The translations under genes and the position numbers were made by a program. A DNA stretch of 64,000 nucleotides. It comes from Blastomyces gilchristii SLH14081. Taxonomy: Eukaryota; Ascomycota; Eurotiomycetes; Onygenales; Ajellomycetaceae. The stretch is taken from the NCBI RefSeq assembly GCF_000003855.2, contig NW_003101663.1, positions 273,715-337,714 of the forward strand. Reading direction: 5' to 3'. Under the pieces are notes generated by a model. That model ran no database searches. It was not told the origin of the DNA and worked only from the letters and a program-made list of their open reading frames with translations. This document shows, piece by piece, positions 10,734-23,816 of this stretch (position 1 is its first letter; every line of letters begins with the position of its first letter).

Positions 10734-13700
10734 GTGTAGATTTTAGTTCCGTCGAACAAATCTAAGAACAGCAAATAGCCCGTAATCGAAACTCCGTCGT
10801 GGCGTCGTAAAGCAAGGCACTCTCACTTGCTGTCCTGCCCTGCGCTTCCGCTCCCTTCTTAATACCCTCTCGTCGCAGATTCGAAATGAGTCACGCCGTC
10901 CTCTCCCTTCCTTCTCCCCATTTGGCTATGAATCGTCGCTATCTCCATCGTTGACATCATTGTAACCTCCCCGTCCTTGCAAATATAATGACATACTCGT
11001 TGAGGGTACAGTTCGCTCGTTGGGACAGTTATAGCCACCACGTCCCATCGGTGCTTGCATTCGGATAGAGCGATGGCTGCGCGCAAGGTTGCGCGTGTTT
11101 TGCTTCAGATCTACGGGTCGGTTGCTTTGGGGCTGAGATTGAGCTATTCGATTCCGTCGTGGATTCGCCGAGCTAGTTTTAAATTATACTTGTTGCTTCA
11201 GTTGTAACCTCCGCGGCCCATGTGGTGGATTTCTGTAGTTATGATTCTGTCTTTCTTTTGGCGTTTGTCCTGATAGATGTGATAAAAATATCGATAAAGG
11301 GGTCTCGAGGTGAAATCAGACAAAAAAAGTATTATAAAGTAGGACGCAAAGTTTAAAAGGAAGATATGAACTATTATATATCTTGGTGAACGAAAGAATT
11401 CGAAAATGAAATTAAAAATGGGCTTATATGTGAAGAAAGAAAACGAAGTTAGCAGGCAGAAAGGAAGAAATCATCGCAATATATATAGCCCCATTTCATT
11501 TATTCAAGATTCCTGCCTAGCCACACATAAACGCCAAATGAGAGATACAGATCGATACAACGGATACCTGGGTCTTGAGGTATCCATTTCATTTACTCGT
11601 TATGACTAATATGTAATAATCCTAGTCAGTAGGCATCCGAGAGGATATAAAAATAAAATGTGTGATACAACGAAAACAGCCACAAAACGAGTCCAGAAAC
11701 AGCCGAACAAAAAACTATAAAAAAACAAAGGTTGTAAACGAAACTGATTGGAAATTTCGAAATCACCTAAGTTAAAAGGGTTTCCCAACAACAAACGAAC
11801 AAGCCGCATCCCCCCATCCATGCAACACCAAGTCATGGAACACCGTTTCCCTCAGCAGGTACGGTGCACTGCGCACAAGAGAGACAATACAAAAACGTGT
11901 ATTATGCGGGCCGGAATCGATGGGTTAGGAAATATTCTGGCCTGCATGCAAGCCACGATTCAGACCCTCTTTTGGGGCTTATGTGCTCCACTGGAGCGCC
12001 CCAATTTTCCTGCCTGCTGAAAGCACTGTTCTTTTCCTGTTCATTGATGAGGCTAAGGACGCTAGTCTAGGATTATGAGGATCCTGGTAGGGTAGGGGAG
12101 CGTCGGAAAAACGACGAAGCTAAGCCTTAGAGGCCGAGTCACGTCGGCAATTCCAGGCGGTTGGGTTGGCACCTGGTCAGTGAATAATTCACGATGGGGC
12201 ATGGATGATTTGGGGGAGTGGCCTTGATGATGTACCTGTCCGCTTGGCCCAGGCACCAAAGTCTAAAAGTATAAAATACAACTTTTCTACCCTGCGCTAG
12301 CTCTGGTCATGCTATTGATCTGAATGAATGTTTTTACCTTTCCTTTCAAGGATTGATAAAACTTTCCCTTTCAACGGCATGTTGGATTAAAGTTCCTAAC
12401 GAAGAGATGTAACTTCAGTTCCCCTTACATAGAGGTATAGAAACAATCTGGTTTCAAACTAGAAAAGAGACAAAGAGCAGCATCCTCGGCTGGCTTTGAT
12501 ATCACGTGGATATAGTTTTCAGCCTCAAGTCACGGGCTGAGCCTAAAACTAAAAATAGAAATTGCTAAGTAGAATTAAGTTTTCCGCTAGACCTAATTTG
12601 GTTTTGCCCTAATTCATTTCAAGGTGTTGATCGATCTATTGAAACAGAAGCGGAATCCCGCCTTACTATGTTGGGAGTTTGAAACTCAACACAGGTAATC
12701 TTACGTTTTAAATTGCGTACGCTGTATATTTACTTGGAAAAATCCGGATGGAGCGAAAACCCGCGATCATATTGACAACATGGACCGAGGGGTCGTGCCC
12801 TTGCAGTAACGTTAACGACATGACACCCTTAACTAGTCGACGAACTCGTTTAGCGAACTCGTTACACGATGCAGGCCGACCTGAATAAACGAGACCAGCT
12901 AAAACCTGACGCTTGACGAGACCGAATATTAAATTATGAGGAAATAAATGCCGAGCTGTAGCCCCCAGTTTAAGCAATCCAGAGTGCTAGTTAGAGAAAA
13001 AGGACCGCCTCTGACCAAGTCAGAGACCAGAACCTTCATGGGATACGACGTGGTCTAGGATATCGCAGGTGATTCACGATTCACGGGAATTTAAAAACTA
13101 CCAATCAAACAAACGCGCGCGCAGAATGAAACTTGACGATTATTCTGCAAAAGAAGGGGAAAAAGAAAAAAGAAAAAGCTGCCTTGCCAAGAGCCTAACC
13201 TCGAACAGGCCACCGACCAGCCTCGAACAAGTGGAGGCAAGGCCCATCGGCCTGGATGCATGTCATGACACATCTTCGGACCAAGACACGAAGTGACGGG
13301 TGTCAAACTAAAAGGTTCTAGTCCGCTGCCAAACGGGAGCGCCTCCAATTGCGGCCAACTGATTGGTTTCCGATTTCACGGGCTGAAGACGAAATGGAGC
13401 CCTGGGTGTGGCTTGGTTCTTGCACCCTTTTTGTTTTGATCAATCCTTTGAGCAGATAGGATTAGTGGGGTTTGAAATTGGACGTCGTATCAATTGCTTT
13501 TAATTTAAGGCGATTATGGGGACGGAACGTTTGCTGTTTTACGCGCATACGGAGCCTGTCAAATTCGTTTGCACAATGAACAGGGCGAGGAGGGAGAAAG
13601 AAGAATTGGGAAATCAAATCTTTGGGTTTCCAGGATTAATGACTTTCTAATTGAAAACGCATTCTACAGAGTAGCAGGAAGGGAAATACATCCACGCCGC

Positions 13701-16242
13701 GTACGGTCCTGCTGGGGAGTTGCTGATTTACAACCGGGTAATAATACCATGGAACAAAGACCATCATATGAAAACGAAATGGACGTTGTAAAGCAGCCGA
13801 TAATTTTCATTGGATTCTTATTCATTTATTTTTATTTCTGTTTCCGCTGGTAACAATGAACTACGCCCTATCACACCCTAAAGACCTGAAACCTCCCCAC
13901 TCCGGCAACATGCCAAAACGGTCAATGACAACAATGAACAGTTCTTCTGATCAGGTTCAGTGCAGATGCGTTATTTCCCCTTCATCTGTAAAGGCATACT
14001 TTGAAACAGCACCGAGAAATTCGAACTGCTCAATAGCGAACAGCTATTGATATGCTGGTAGCAGTGACAGTGAAAGAGATGGAATCAGATCGATAGGTCT
14101 TGGGTTTATCCATCAAGTAGCTATCCGCGATGCGATTGATAGCACTACTGTGGATGAATGAATTTTCTAAGTACATGTACATTACCATGAAGAAAGATTA
14201 AATTGGGACGGGCACATGCCGATGAACCCTTCAGGCTCAGTTAGGTTCCAATTGACGAGTGTTCATGTGCTCTACGCCTTCAATGATTGTTTACCATGCA
14301 TATTAATACACCAAATCAATAAAAATAAAATAAAGAATAGATTGTACATGTATATTACTATACCATGCAACCTTGCCATTAAAGCACTCGTTCTCCCGCA
14401 TTTTGCATCCCTCCGAGCGGTTTCGTGCGACATTTCCCAATAAATGCAGAGTAGAAATCACCAAAGAATACGCCGTTGGATGGTACAAACGCCTGACACA
14501 GCATGTACGGCACGCTGCCGGGATCGATGCTGCCACGTGGAGCATGCGTATGGGCATTACCTAGATCTGGAGAGTTGTGTTGGAGATTTATGGCACATCT
14601 GTGTGAGACTCTGTTTCAGGCACCGTTAATAAACGCAGCTAGATTGGGCGAGGGTAAACTATTCCGAATGGCAGTGGATGAAAGTTGGCTGACCTCGCCT
14701 GCGCGAAGTCAATTGAACAGAAAATAATAAAATAAAAAATAAAAATAAATTGAATTGAATGGTTGCAGCACGGACACCCTTTACTGTAGATTTTTTGGGG
14801 GCCACAGACCTTGGTTCTCTGAATCTCCTCAGTCAGGATTGAAGACAATTGGCGAGCAAATTGTTACAGATTGTCTTCTGTGGAACTGATATTTGCACGG
14901 CCAGGCAAGCCTCTGCAAAACATGTCCTTGTGGAGTCATCATACAACTAACCATCGCGAGGTATCAGAGAAACTCATTGGGAAAAGGGAATGGAAGCGTT
15001 TCCATCGCACTGGTTCTGCGGCTGCCAGGGACTCGGCTGTTTATCAACCACGCGCGTGTCATCGTCGTTCGGTTGGACTACCGAATACGATTCTGGGGCC
15101 TGATCCTATGGATACGAAGATTTAAGTTCGCTGGCGGTGGCTGGAAAAAATGCCTGCCCTGTTGAATTTCGGCATATTCTTCAAGCGAATGGAAGAGATT
15201 GGAGCAATTGTCTGCGATGATTGAAAGCTGAGATCTAGATACCAGTTAATTCTTCAGCAGCATGGAGGCGCCGTTAGCTGCTCGCTGTTGTTTGCTAGCA
15301 GATGAGCCTGGGCAATCTAGCAACGATTCAGGCATCTGTTATTTAGTTACCTTGACAGTTTCCGCAGCAGCAAGCAAGTGTTTTCAGGCAGCGGTGTTGC
15401 GAAGGACTAGCTATGCAACACTGAGTCACTTTACGAGTTAGAGAGCGGGCCAGGCCGTCCCTGGTACATGTACATACATACAAATGGGGAACCAAGTCTT
15501 CTTCAAGACTCCCAAGTACCGAAAGTCAATTAGACTGTGGCGGTGGCAGTCTCGGTGCGTCTTGGTTCGCGAAAGCTCCACTGCAAAATAGGATATGCTG
15601 AGCTTTTTGCTCCCGAAAGGTTTTACCCTCCGTGCACCGTGTTATCGGCCACGGTAGCTAGCCACCTAGTTAGAGAAAAAGGGGCCCTGAGCTGGCTCAA
15701 CAGTTGTACCGCCCAACAACCATGGGAAACATATAGAAATATTAAGTATTTTGCTGTGCTAGATGATGGCCTTCATACCCGCAGCCCGAACCGTAAGGCC
15801 GTTGACAGGAGCTTCGTAATCAAAGATCAGACGAACTGGGGAGTAGGTACGGTCACTGGGAGTCATATCTATCTCGGGCTGAAGAGTTCAGATGTACATG
15901 TACTCCCTATGACTGAAAAGTGTGGCTGATGCGGTTGTTTATTTTCTAGCGTCAGGAGTTCAGGGTTGGAGCAGGATGGATAAGTTAGTAGGTAGTAATG
16001 CATCACCCAGTCGCCCAGGTCCCGTATATGAGTCGCAATGACTTTTGGCTCTTGTTGGTTCTCTGGCCCTTGTAAAACGTAGTTTCATCGCTGGTAGGGT
16101 CGCATCAATTGACTCAGCTCAGGATATGTGGTTGGTCCATGAAAAAATGCACACAATTATTGCTCCTGTCATTCCAACTCATCATTGCACATGTATCACC
16201 ATTTCTTCGTTCGCAGTTCCCATCTTTAGCACCGTCCCTGGC

Positions 16243-16278
<36 letters not shown>

Positions 16279-18196
16279 GGGATCACCGTGCGACAGGCAG
16301 GCAGATTGTAACACGATTCATCCATCCTATGCATTGTAAATCGTGGTCTTGCCGGGATAATCTCCCTTGGGGCCATAGGGCTGAGCAGCTCAAGGCACAT
16401 CCGATCGGATACGGTAAATAATAACAATGGCTTTTTTTCCCGGCCCGCAGAATCAGCCACGTTGGCAATCCGAGCTAGGGAGTTTGTGAGTGACAGTGGT
16501 ATACATGGTGCAAGTACCTCACAGGTTACATAACATACATACCAGTGGCCGCTGGGTGGTTGGACAGGTGAGGCTGGGGCCTGGCTTGACCATGACTGCC
16601 CGTCCGTCCGTTCTCTTTTCTTCTCCTTAGAACGGATTAGTTTTGTCCGGATATTGACTATTGACGAGTGAGATCTTTCCGGTGAGGTCATAGATGTTTG
16701 TCAGCTGATTCAGCCATTGGGCTAGCTACGTTGAACTGGCGGTCATGTTGAGAAAATAAATAAATGGGAGCCATTCTATCCGATCAATGCCGGCCTTTTT
16801 ACACCTGGAAAATGAGTCAGAGTGTTTCATCTTTTGTTCTTTTCGTTCTACCCGGCGGAGTGTTGGAAGAGGGCATCAAGCCTGGGTGAACGACTCTGCG
16901 GCAGATTTCGGAAGCAATACTGAGAGTACTAGGAACCCCGGTGAGTTGCAGCAGGGAGATGCGAATAGAATGGCAGTTAACCGAAGATTAACCGGTTCTG
17001 ATCTATCATATGATAATTTCTATAACCCCATTTACTACAAGTTCGCAACATTTGTGATTCGGGACTGACTGGGTTGAGAGTGAGCAAGCACAGCACGCTG
17101 TTGATATCCAGAGCAGAAACAGTGACGTCCAGGGGGAAGCTGGCTCTAGAAATGATATCAGAGAGTAATCCTCCGCATGAGTACAATACATGTAGAAGAT
17201 AGACAACTATCAAATGAATCCGGGAAAATCACAAGAGTGAAGGAAGGAAAATGAAGCTGGAAGTGCGGGGAGAACTGGAAATGCCGTTGCATTAACCTAG
17301 TCGAATCGAATGTGCATTTCCACCTCATCTACATGCTTGATGCCAGCCAGAAAGCAGGATACAAGAGCAATCCCCTTGGTTAAGCCATACATGGGGGGAA
17401 TAAAAATACAATTATGTATTGTAGGGGGAAAATTGCAACGAATGCCATGTGTGAATAAAGGGGAAAATAAGATAAATAAGGGGAAAGGAGGGCAGAAAAT
17501 CGTCGAGAGAGTAGTACTCTACATAAAGTAATCATAACCAGTATACGCGAGGGATTCAAGAGAGACGCGGAGCAATAAACTATAGGAGAGATAAAGAGAA
17601 AGAGGCGACGTTGGGAATGAATATAAAAAGAATGGAGAACTGGACAAAAATAGAAGAAATTATAAATGAGAATAAAACCAGCGTAGTTAGAAAGATAAAA
17701 GCATCAGCCAAGCCAACCGACCTCTTGCAATAGTGTAGAAGTGTGCGGGTGTTATTAAGGAAGAGCATAGTTAGCAAAGGAAACAGCTCAATTCCCATCC
17801 TGGCAAGGGAATTCTTTATCATGCCAAGAAAGAAAAAAAAAAAAAAAAATCGCGGTGAAGGGAAATTGGAATTCATTCTCAAAAGGAAAAATATGAAACA
17901 ATCACAAAACACAATCAAAAGGATATAAGGATATCTATGCAAAAACAAAAGGTAGGATGCCGCTATAAAATTGGACCAGGGGAGAGATAATCATAAAAAA
18001 CAAAATTGAACAGGAAAAAAATACCATCAATCCAAACTCCGGAGAACGCAGCCAGCATGTTCAAGCCAAAGAGAATGGAGAGACGGTGTGTCGTGACCAG
18101 GGAAGTTGCGAATTTGAATTTCTTTTTCATTTTATCTTTTATCTTTTATCTTTTATCTTTTATTTTTTTTTTTCCCTCTCTTTAATTACTTCTTGT
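10734..18196. other. 7.5-kb stretch without a supported gene
   Basis: I read this on both strands and found no frame with domain-like sequence or a splice-consistent gene. Open frames (for example 15537-15929 +, 16182-16691 -, 12708-12977 -) are short, start at non-ATG codons or run through homopolymers, and have composition typical of random frames. The stretch holds four GTACATGTAC-type palindromes (14171, 14344 variant, 15464, 15894), poly-T/A tracts near 16250 and 17832, and a TTTTATC microsatellite at about 18122-18165 in the formin 3' flank. It is long for such a gene density. It could hide a non-coding transcript, a degraded repeat or long UTRs. Confidence 0.5.
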
Positions 18197-21100
18197 TCAT
18201 GACGATGGTTCTGCTTCTGCATCTTTAATTCCAGAGACGACGATGGACGGCGTTTCCGACGACCGTGGCGAATCATCGGGCATGGTTGAGCTGACCGGAG
18301 ACCCTCCTTCAGTTCCCGCGGAATCAGGTGCTTTCGCCGGTGATGGAGGCCCACCAGCGTTATCGCCATCCTTGCTTCCATTAGTCACTGGTGTCCTCCT
18401 CCGTAGTCTCCGGTTGCGTCTAGCTTCTTCGGCAGTCTCTCTACGGCGCGCGCGATCGGCGGCGCCATCTTTATCGTTTCTAAGCCCCTGAAGCATGCTT
18501 GCAGCCCTATCAGCGATGTCCTCACCCTCAGATACTTGTGTTTCTTTCGCAGGAGACGTTGGATCATCTGTCGGGCTGCGTGGACTCAAGAGATCGCCGT
18601 TGGGGGTACTGCTAGCGTCCTCGACATCGCCTTCGGTGGCTTTTTCACCGGCTCCGTCAGACAAGTCTGGCATTTTCTGGCCGGACGCAACCCTGACCTG
18701 GTGGCGTTCTTTCAGTCGTGCACGACGCCGGCGATCACGCTGGTCGCGCGCCTGCGGTGCAGCGGCTCGCAGCTTCTCTAGTAGGGTATCCATGGCTCCG
18801 CTGGACGTCGGTGATTGTGCATCGGCATTCTCCGTACGGCCGTTGATAGCGGCCGCATTGTTACGCTTCCGTGCCAACGATGCATCCATTCGCCGCCGCG
18901 ATTCTTCCCAAGACATATTCTTCTCCTTCGAATTCTATAGAACGGCAGGATGTGAGCGTTAGATTTCATCGACACAGGAAACATCCAACCCAGGGCATGA
19001 AAAAAGACCGAATACCATGGACAACAGAAAAAAGAAAGAGGGTTAAAGCAATAATAATACTCGAATGAACGTACCTTCCACTCCGTGACAAACGCGGCGA
19101 GCTTGCTGAAGAAGTCCCTTCTCGCATTGTCATCCGAGCTATTTTCGCCGTAGAAGACCATGATATCATCATATGTCTTCGACATTTCATCAAGATACAG
19201 CTGCATCTGTTCACCTTTACGTCTGGCATCCTTCATTGACCTTTGGACTACCTGATTGACCCGATCTTGTGGGTGGAATTTCTTCGGGTCACTCAGATTG
19301 CCGGAATCCAAGCTGGCCTGAACATTCTTGATTGTGCTGATATATGTTTGCGCTTCGGTCCGGAGCTGGTCCACGTTCACCTTTTGAACAGCGACGACAC
19401 CACCAATCTCCTCCACGAAGCCTTCCCACTCCGGGTATTGGTTTCGCACAATCCGTTCTACCAGGTCAGCAAATGTCGATTCGTTCTTATCATCCTTAAC
19501 CATAGCCAGGCGAGAAAGGGAGCTGAGCTTGAATCCAACAGCTTGTTTGTTTGCCCCATTCATGAAATTCCCAATGTCCAAAATCAGACCAAGAACGTTC
19601 ATTAATGACACCGAATCACGGAGAGATTCACAAACACGAACGATTTCCTGTAGCTTTGCGGATAAATCGTCATAATCCGACTCGAAGGTGCGAGTTAGCT
19701 GAAGAGCGCGCATCCGTCCTCTCCAATAATGATTAAGCTCGACGGCAGTCTGAAGATAAATTTGATCCTCACGCGTGAGTTCACTCGGGTCTTGATCTCG
19801 GGGCGAGTTTGCCGCGTCAGGGCCCGTCCAATCTTTGCAGTAGGGCGCCATTGCCTTGGCAATGTTTTCTGGAACGCTGCAGAGTTCGTCCTTCTGCAAG
19901 AATTCCATTACAACATTATTGTTTACAATATCGGGATCGCAGTGGATGATTTTCCGCACAACCTCATCAGGTGAGAGCTCCGAAAATTTGGCCATTGAGA
20001 TCTGAAACTTATGCATGAGAGAACCTGGTATGATTTGCTTCTTGTCTTTCTTTTTACCCGTGCCAGTTCCCAGAACCTTTGTCTCCTTGGCTCTAAATAG
20101 TCTCTCAACTTCGTCCAGAACGCCCTTCTTGGCGAGCTCGGTATATTTCTCTTCTTTCGCTTCAGGCGTGGGAGCATGCGCTGCCCAGACAGTTACTTGA
20201 GGAGAATCGACTTTCTCCCAATGCAGAGCCTTTAACTTCTTTTTCGGTCGAATGAACGGCAACCCAATAGTGGCTGCAGGAGCATCCGCAGGCAGGTACG
20301 TCTTCTTCCAGCTGCCTATGCTTGCTCCAGGAGGCGGTGGTGGACCGCGCATGCCAGGGGGCGGTGGTGGAGGAGGCGGTCCACCCATGCCGGGAGGAGG
20401 GGGCGGGGGTAGTGGAGGACCACCCATACCTGGTGGAGGGGGTGGGGGCGGTGGAGGACCACCAACGCCTGGAGGAGGCGGCGGAGGAGGGGGAGGGCCA
20501 CCCGCGCCGGGAGGAGGGGGCGGTGGTGGGGGAGGAGCACCAACACCTGGCGGAGGGGGTGGTGGCGGTGGAGGAGGGGGTGGGCCACCTATGCCGGGAG
20601 GAGGGGGCGGGGGTGGTGGAGGAGCGCCAACACCTGGCGGAGGGGGTGGAGGTGGGGGTGGTAGGCCAACACCTGGAGGAGGCGGTGGAGGAGGGGGTGG
20701 AGGAGGCAGCGGGCCACCAACTGCAGGAGGTGGCGGAGGTGGTGGAGGCGGTTTAGGAGTTGTAGTAGGCTCTGGCTTCGGCTTTTTACTTTCATCTTTC
20801 TCGTCATCACTTTCGTCAATCTTCTGTACCCTGGACGCAATTTCGCCCAACAATCCAGTCGCTTGCATAGGGTTCATGCGAGGCCGTTTGATCTCAACTA
20901 ATCGCGGCCGTTCTACAACACCTTGCTCGTCACCATCCTCCTCACCAACGTCGGAAAGATGCTGCTCATCTTCAACGTCCTTCTTATTGGCGCCCTGACT
21001 TCGGTTCCGGGAAACAACGCCAAACGTGCTATTAGTGAAAGTTCGTTTCGTTTCCTCATCGAATCCACCAGCTGATCCGATGTCACCGCCATCCATTTGC

Positions 21101-23816
21101 TCGCGCAATTCGCGCAGCCTATCCGATTCTCCACCCTCCTCCCAAACTCTACCCTCAAGCTTGAATTGCGTCTTGGTTCGCTCCAGTTGTTTCTCGAGAC
21201 GACTCATAAGTTTTTCACGATCGAGAATGCCATTCATCTGAGCCGGATCTGTGTCGCCAAGAATCTCTTGTCCCGCTTTCTGTGCTTTGGAGGCCGCAAC
21301 TTCCTGTGCGTCACGAAGCATAAGATACAATTCGCGTGTCTCCAACTCATTCCGCTGCAATTCCTGACTCCGTAGTCGCTGAAGATCCTCCAGTTCTGCC
21401 TTCAAGGCATCCTTCTGTCGTGACTGGAGATTAATGATATCCGTTTGCTCTTCAATCTGCTTCTGGAGCTTTTTAACTAGCCCGTCAGCACCAAGCTCAA
21501 GCTGTGCCCTCACCTCGTCTCTCTCGGCAATGGCGGCGTCTGCAATCTGCCGCGCTTCAAGAGACTCATCGAATGCGCGCCTTGCCTCTGCGTCTGTATG
21601 TAGTTTATCAAGCAAGCTCTGGACCGTAAAATTTAAACTTTGCTTCAGATCTAAATCTGGAAGCCGACGATCCATGGCCACATAACTAAGCATGGCATCC
21701 ACGAGTTGGAACATTCTCACTCCATCCTCCCCAGAGTTCTCTCGGATTAGCAGTAAGTGCTGCATTGCAGAAAGGAAGTAATCCTGTGAACGGCCATCCT
21801 TCATCTTAGCCGCTATCGCATTCGTAATCTGGACCGGGTCGTTCATATCAGTAACTTCCCCTTCGATGCTATCTTTCATACTACTATTCTCCCGCTGGAG
21901 AAGATCTTCATAATCAATGGCTTCATTTTCCCGGTACTTTTCAATTTGTTTGTCGATAGCGTCATACTGGAATTCTTCCATTTTCCCCAGCAGTCGCTTT
22001 ATCCCGCAAGAGGTGAACTGTGCCCTGATATGGCAGCGAAGCTGCAGATCATGCTCTGCTGCGTCGACGATCATATTGATCAAGAACATGGTAAAGAGCG
22101 CATACTCCATCAACAAGTTCTCCATGCCTATGCCTCCACTTCGAAATTCTTCGCTGGCACCAACAAGGCTTCCCATTTTCCCTCGTCCGTCGATAGTAAC
22201 CTCGACAATGCGCATCCAGGCATCGAAACGACCAGTCTCTCCTTGCATGTTTTTAACAGTGTCCATTGCTTGGAGAACCTTCTGATGGCCCTTGCCATCA
22301 GCCCAATGACAAAGGAACGTCAATATTTCGCTGACCATTTTGCGTGTGGTCAGACGTGGAGATATTAACGAACTGGCGAGTGCGATAATGACTTGTTGAT
22401 GCTCCAGAGCATTGTCAGCGCCATATTTATTATTCATTAATGCCTTGAGGCATTTCGCGATATCATATTCGCGATCGAGGTCCCTGTCGCCGGATGCCGA
22501 TGAAGCTGGAGCTGGTCCAGAGGCTTTCCGTCGATTAATTTTGATAAGGACGCTTGTTAGGGCAATAGGTCCTTGGGCTTCCACAAATGATTTTACCCAG
22601 CTGGAGCATGCCACAGTTAGTAAAAAACAACAAGTAGAAGGGAGGGGGTATATATCAAGTTTACATTATTGGTTGCGTCCGCAAACTAACACTGAGACTT
22701 TGTAACTGTTTTGTATTGATCGAATCATCCATTACCTTTTTCACATACCACTCCGGGCTCCCTTCTTCGTCTGCTCTTGAGAGCAGGCCTGCGGTGCCAT
22801 CGGCAGAGCCATATGTGAGCCGAGCATTTTGCTTTCTCTTTTGCTCCCCCTGCCATTGCGTCAGACGGTCCTGGTGCACTAGAGTCCACTTCTTGGAGGC
22901 TGGGTATGCGAGCATCTGTCTCTTCGCTTGCTCCGGTAGGTTCTGCCACCCTCTCTTGATCATCAGTTCGTAGAACATTTGGTCAACGATTCTATCATCT
23001 TTCGGTCGATTCATGCTTCCGTCGGCAGAAACTGTTAACGAGGATGAGGGACTGGTAGAGGAGTATTGCGCTTGTGTTGTGGAGGAGTATCTGGGTGCTG
23101 ATGACGCGGAGGGTAGCGCATATCGTTCATTAGACTGGGATGTGTACGGACGGGAGGAAGTGTCAATGGAGGTTTGAGTGGAGCCTCGCGTGGCGGATGA
23201 CATAGATGAGTAAATGCTATTCTGGTCTAGGGATGTGCGGGAATTTGTCGACGAGTCGGGCGTCGAGTAGGAAGGGTAGCCGTTTCCTGGCCCACCCCAT
23301 TGCTGGTATTTGGGTCCCTTGTCCCCCGTCTGGCCTGCAGCCATTGTTGTATTGGCACTCGGCGGAGGCCTTGGGCCGCCCGGGTGGGATGACCCAGTAG
23401 ATGGCACTTGGCCATTCCACGACGGATACTGGTGGTGGTCAAATCCCGGCTTATTTAGGTGATGGGGAGACGGCTCCTTTCGTGGTTGCTGGTCTACTTT
23501 CGGGAGGTAATCAACGGGGATCGGTGATTTGGGGTCTGGCGCGACGCTATCGTAAGGGATAGCGGTGATAATACCAGACGACATTCCGAAGCCTTCTTGG
23601 TCAAAAGGTACGTCCACCGAGAGTACGGATTCGCGCTTGGAATGCCGGGAGGAGCGTGATCCCGACGCAGAGCCGCTAGCCCCAAACACCTCCAGACCAC
23701 CGTTGCCTTCCAACCGGGTATCTGGGGGACGATCCTTATGTAATTTTCTTCCGAAAAACGATTTGCCCGCTGACGACTGTCATAGACTTATCGGAGGCAG
23801 TATGGGGAGGCGGCAT
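18197..23816 (-). CDS. sepA: Cytokinesis/polarity formin SepA (Bni1 type)
   Basis: Exons run 23816-22665, 22600-19075 and 18934-18197, about 1804 residues after one correction (below). Formins nucleate unbranched actin for cables and septal rings at hyphal tips and septa. In order: a Ser-rich N-terminus; GBD/FH3 (about residues 290-720, including WVKSFVEAQGPIALTSVL); a coiled coil; FH1 (about 990-1145) of poly-Pro blocks separated by GVGG/GMGG that bind profilin; FH2 (about 1150-1555, including KLKALHWEKVD and the GNFMNG...GFKL segment); and a C-terminal DAD (MDTLLEKLR near 1607, then an RRRR basic run) that would autoinhibit through the FH3. The introns (64 and 140 bp) have good consensus. 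The frame beginning MPPPHTASDKS at 23816 joins the rest only if one base is removed near 23765-23769. Confidence 0.93.
20316..20775 (-). repeat. FH1 poly-proline coding repeat
   Basis: Tandem blocks of 7-13 Pro codons end in G(V/I/M/A)G, with mixed CCT/CCA/CCG/CCC codons. The repeat length is not a fixed DNA period, but the block is a likely site of slippage and length polymorphism. It leaves an open Gly-rich shadow frame on the plus strand (20252-20998) that should not be annotated. Confidence 0.8.

Noticed and set aside
11140..11180. A TTCGATTCC word suggesting a tRNA T-loop
   Set aside because: No matching acceptor stem, D-arm or anticodon arm around it. No other tRNA-like B box in the window folds either.
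12708..12977. An 89-codon minus-strand frame with KRVRRLVKGV-like basic stretch
   Set aside because: No start context, splice partner or domain could be found.
15537..15929. A 130-codon plus-strand frame in the long gap
   Set aside because: It starts at a GTG with no ATG near the 5' end, has no recognisable domain, and its composition looks like random sequence.
16182..16691. A 169-codon minus-strand frame
   Set aside because: It runs through the poly-T/poly-A tract (a nine-Lys run) and shows no family resemblance.
20252..20998. A 248-codon Gly-rich open frame on the plus strand
   Set aside because: It is the complement of the formin FH1 poly-Pro codons. Its composition is fully explained by that repeat, and no independent start context or splice pattern supports it.
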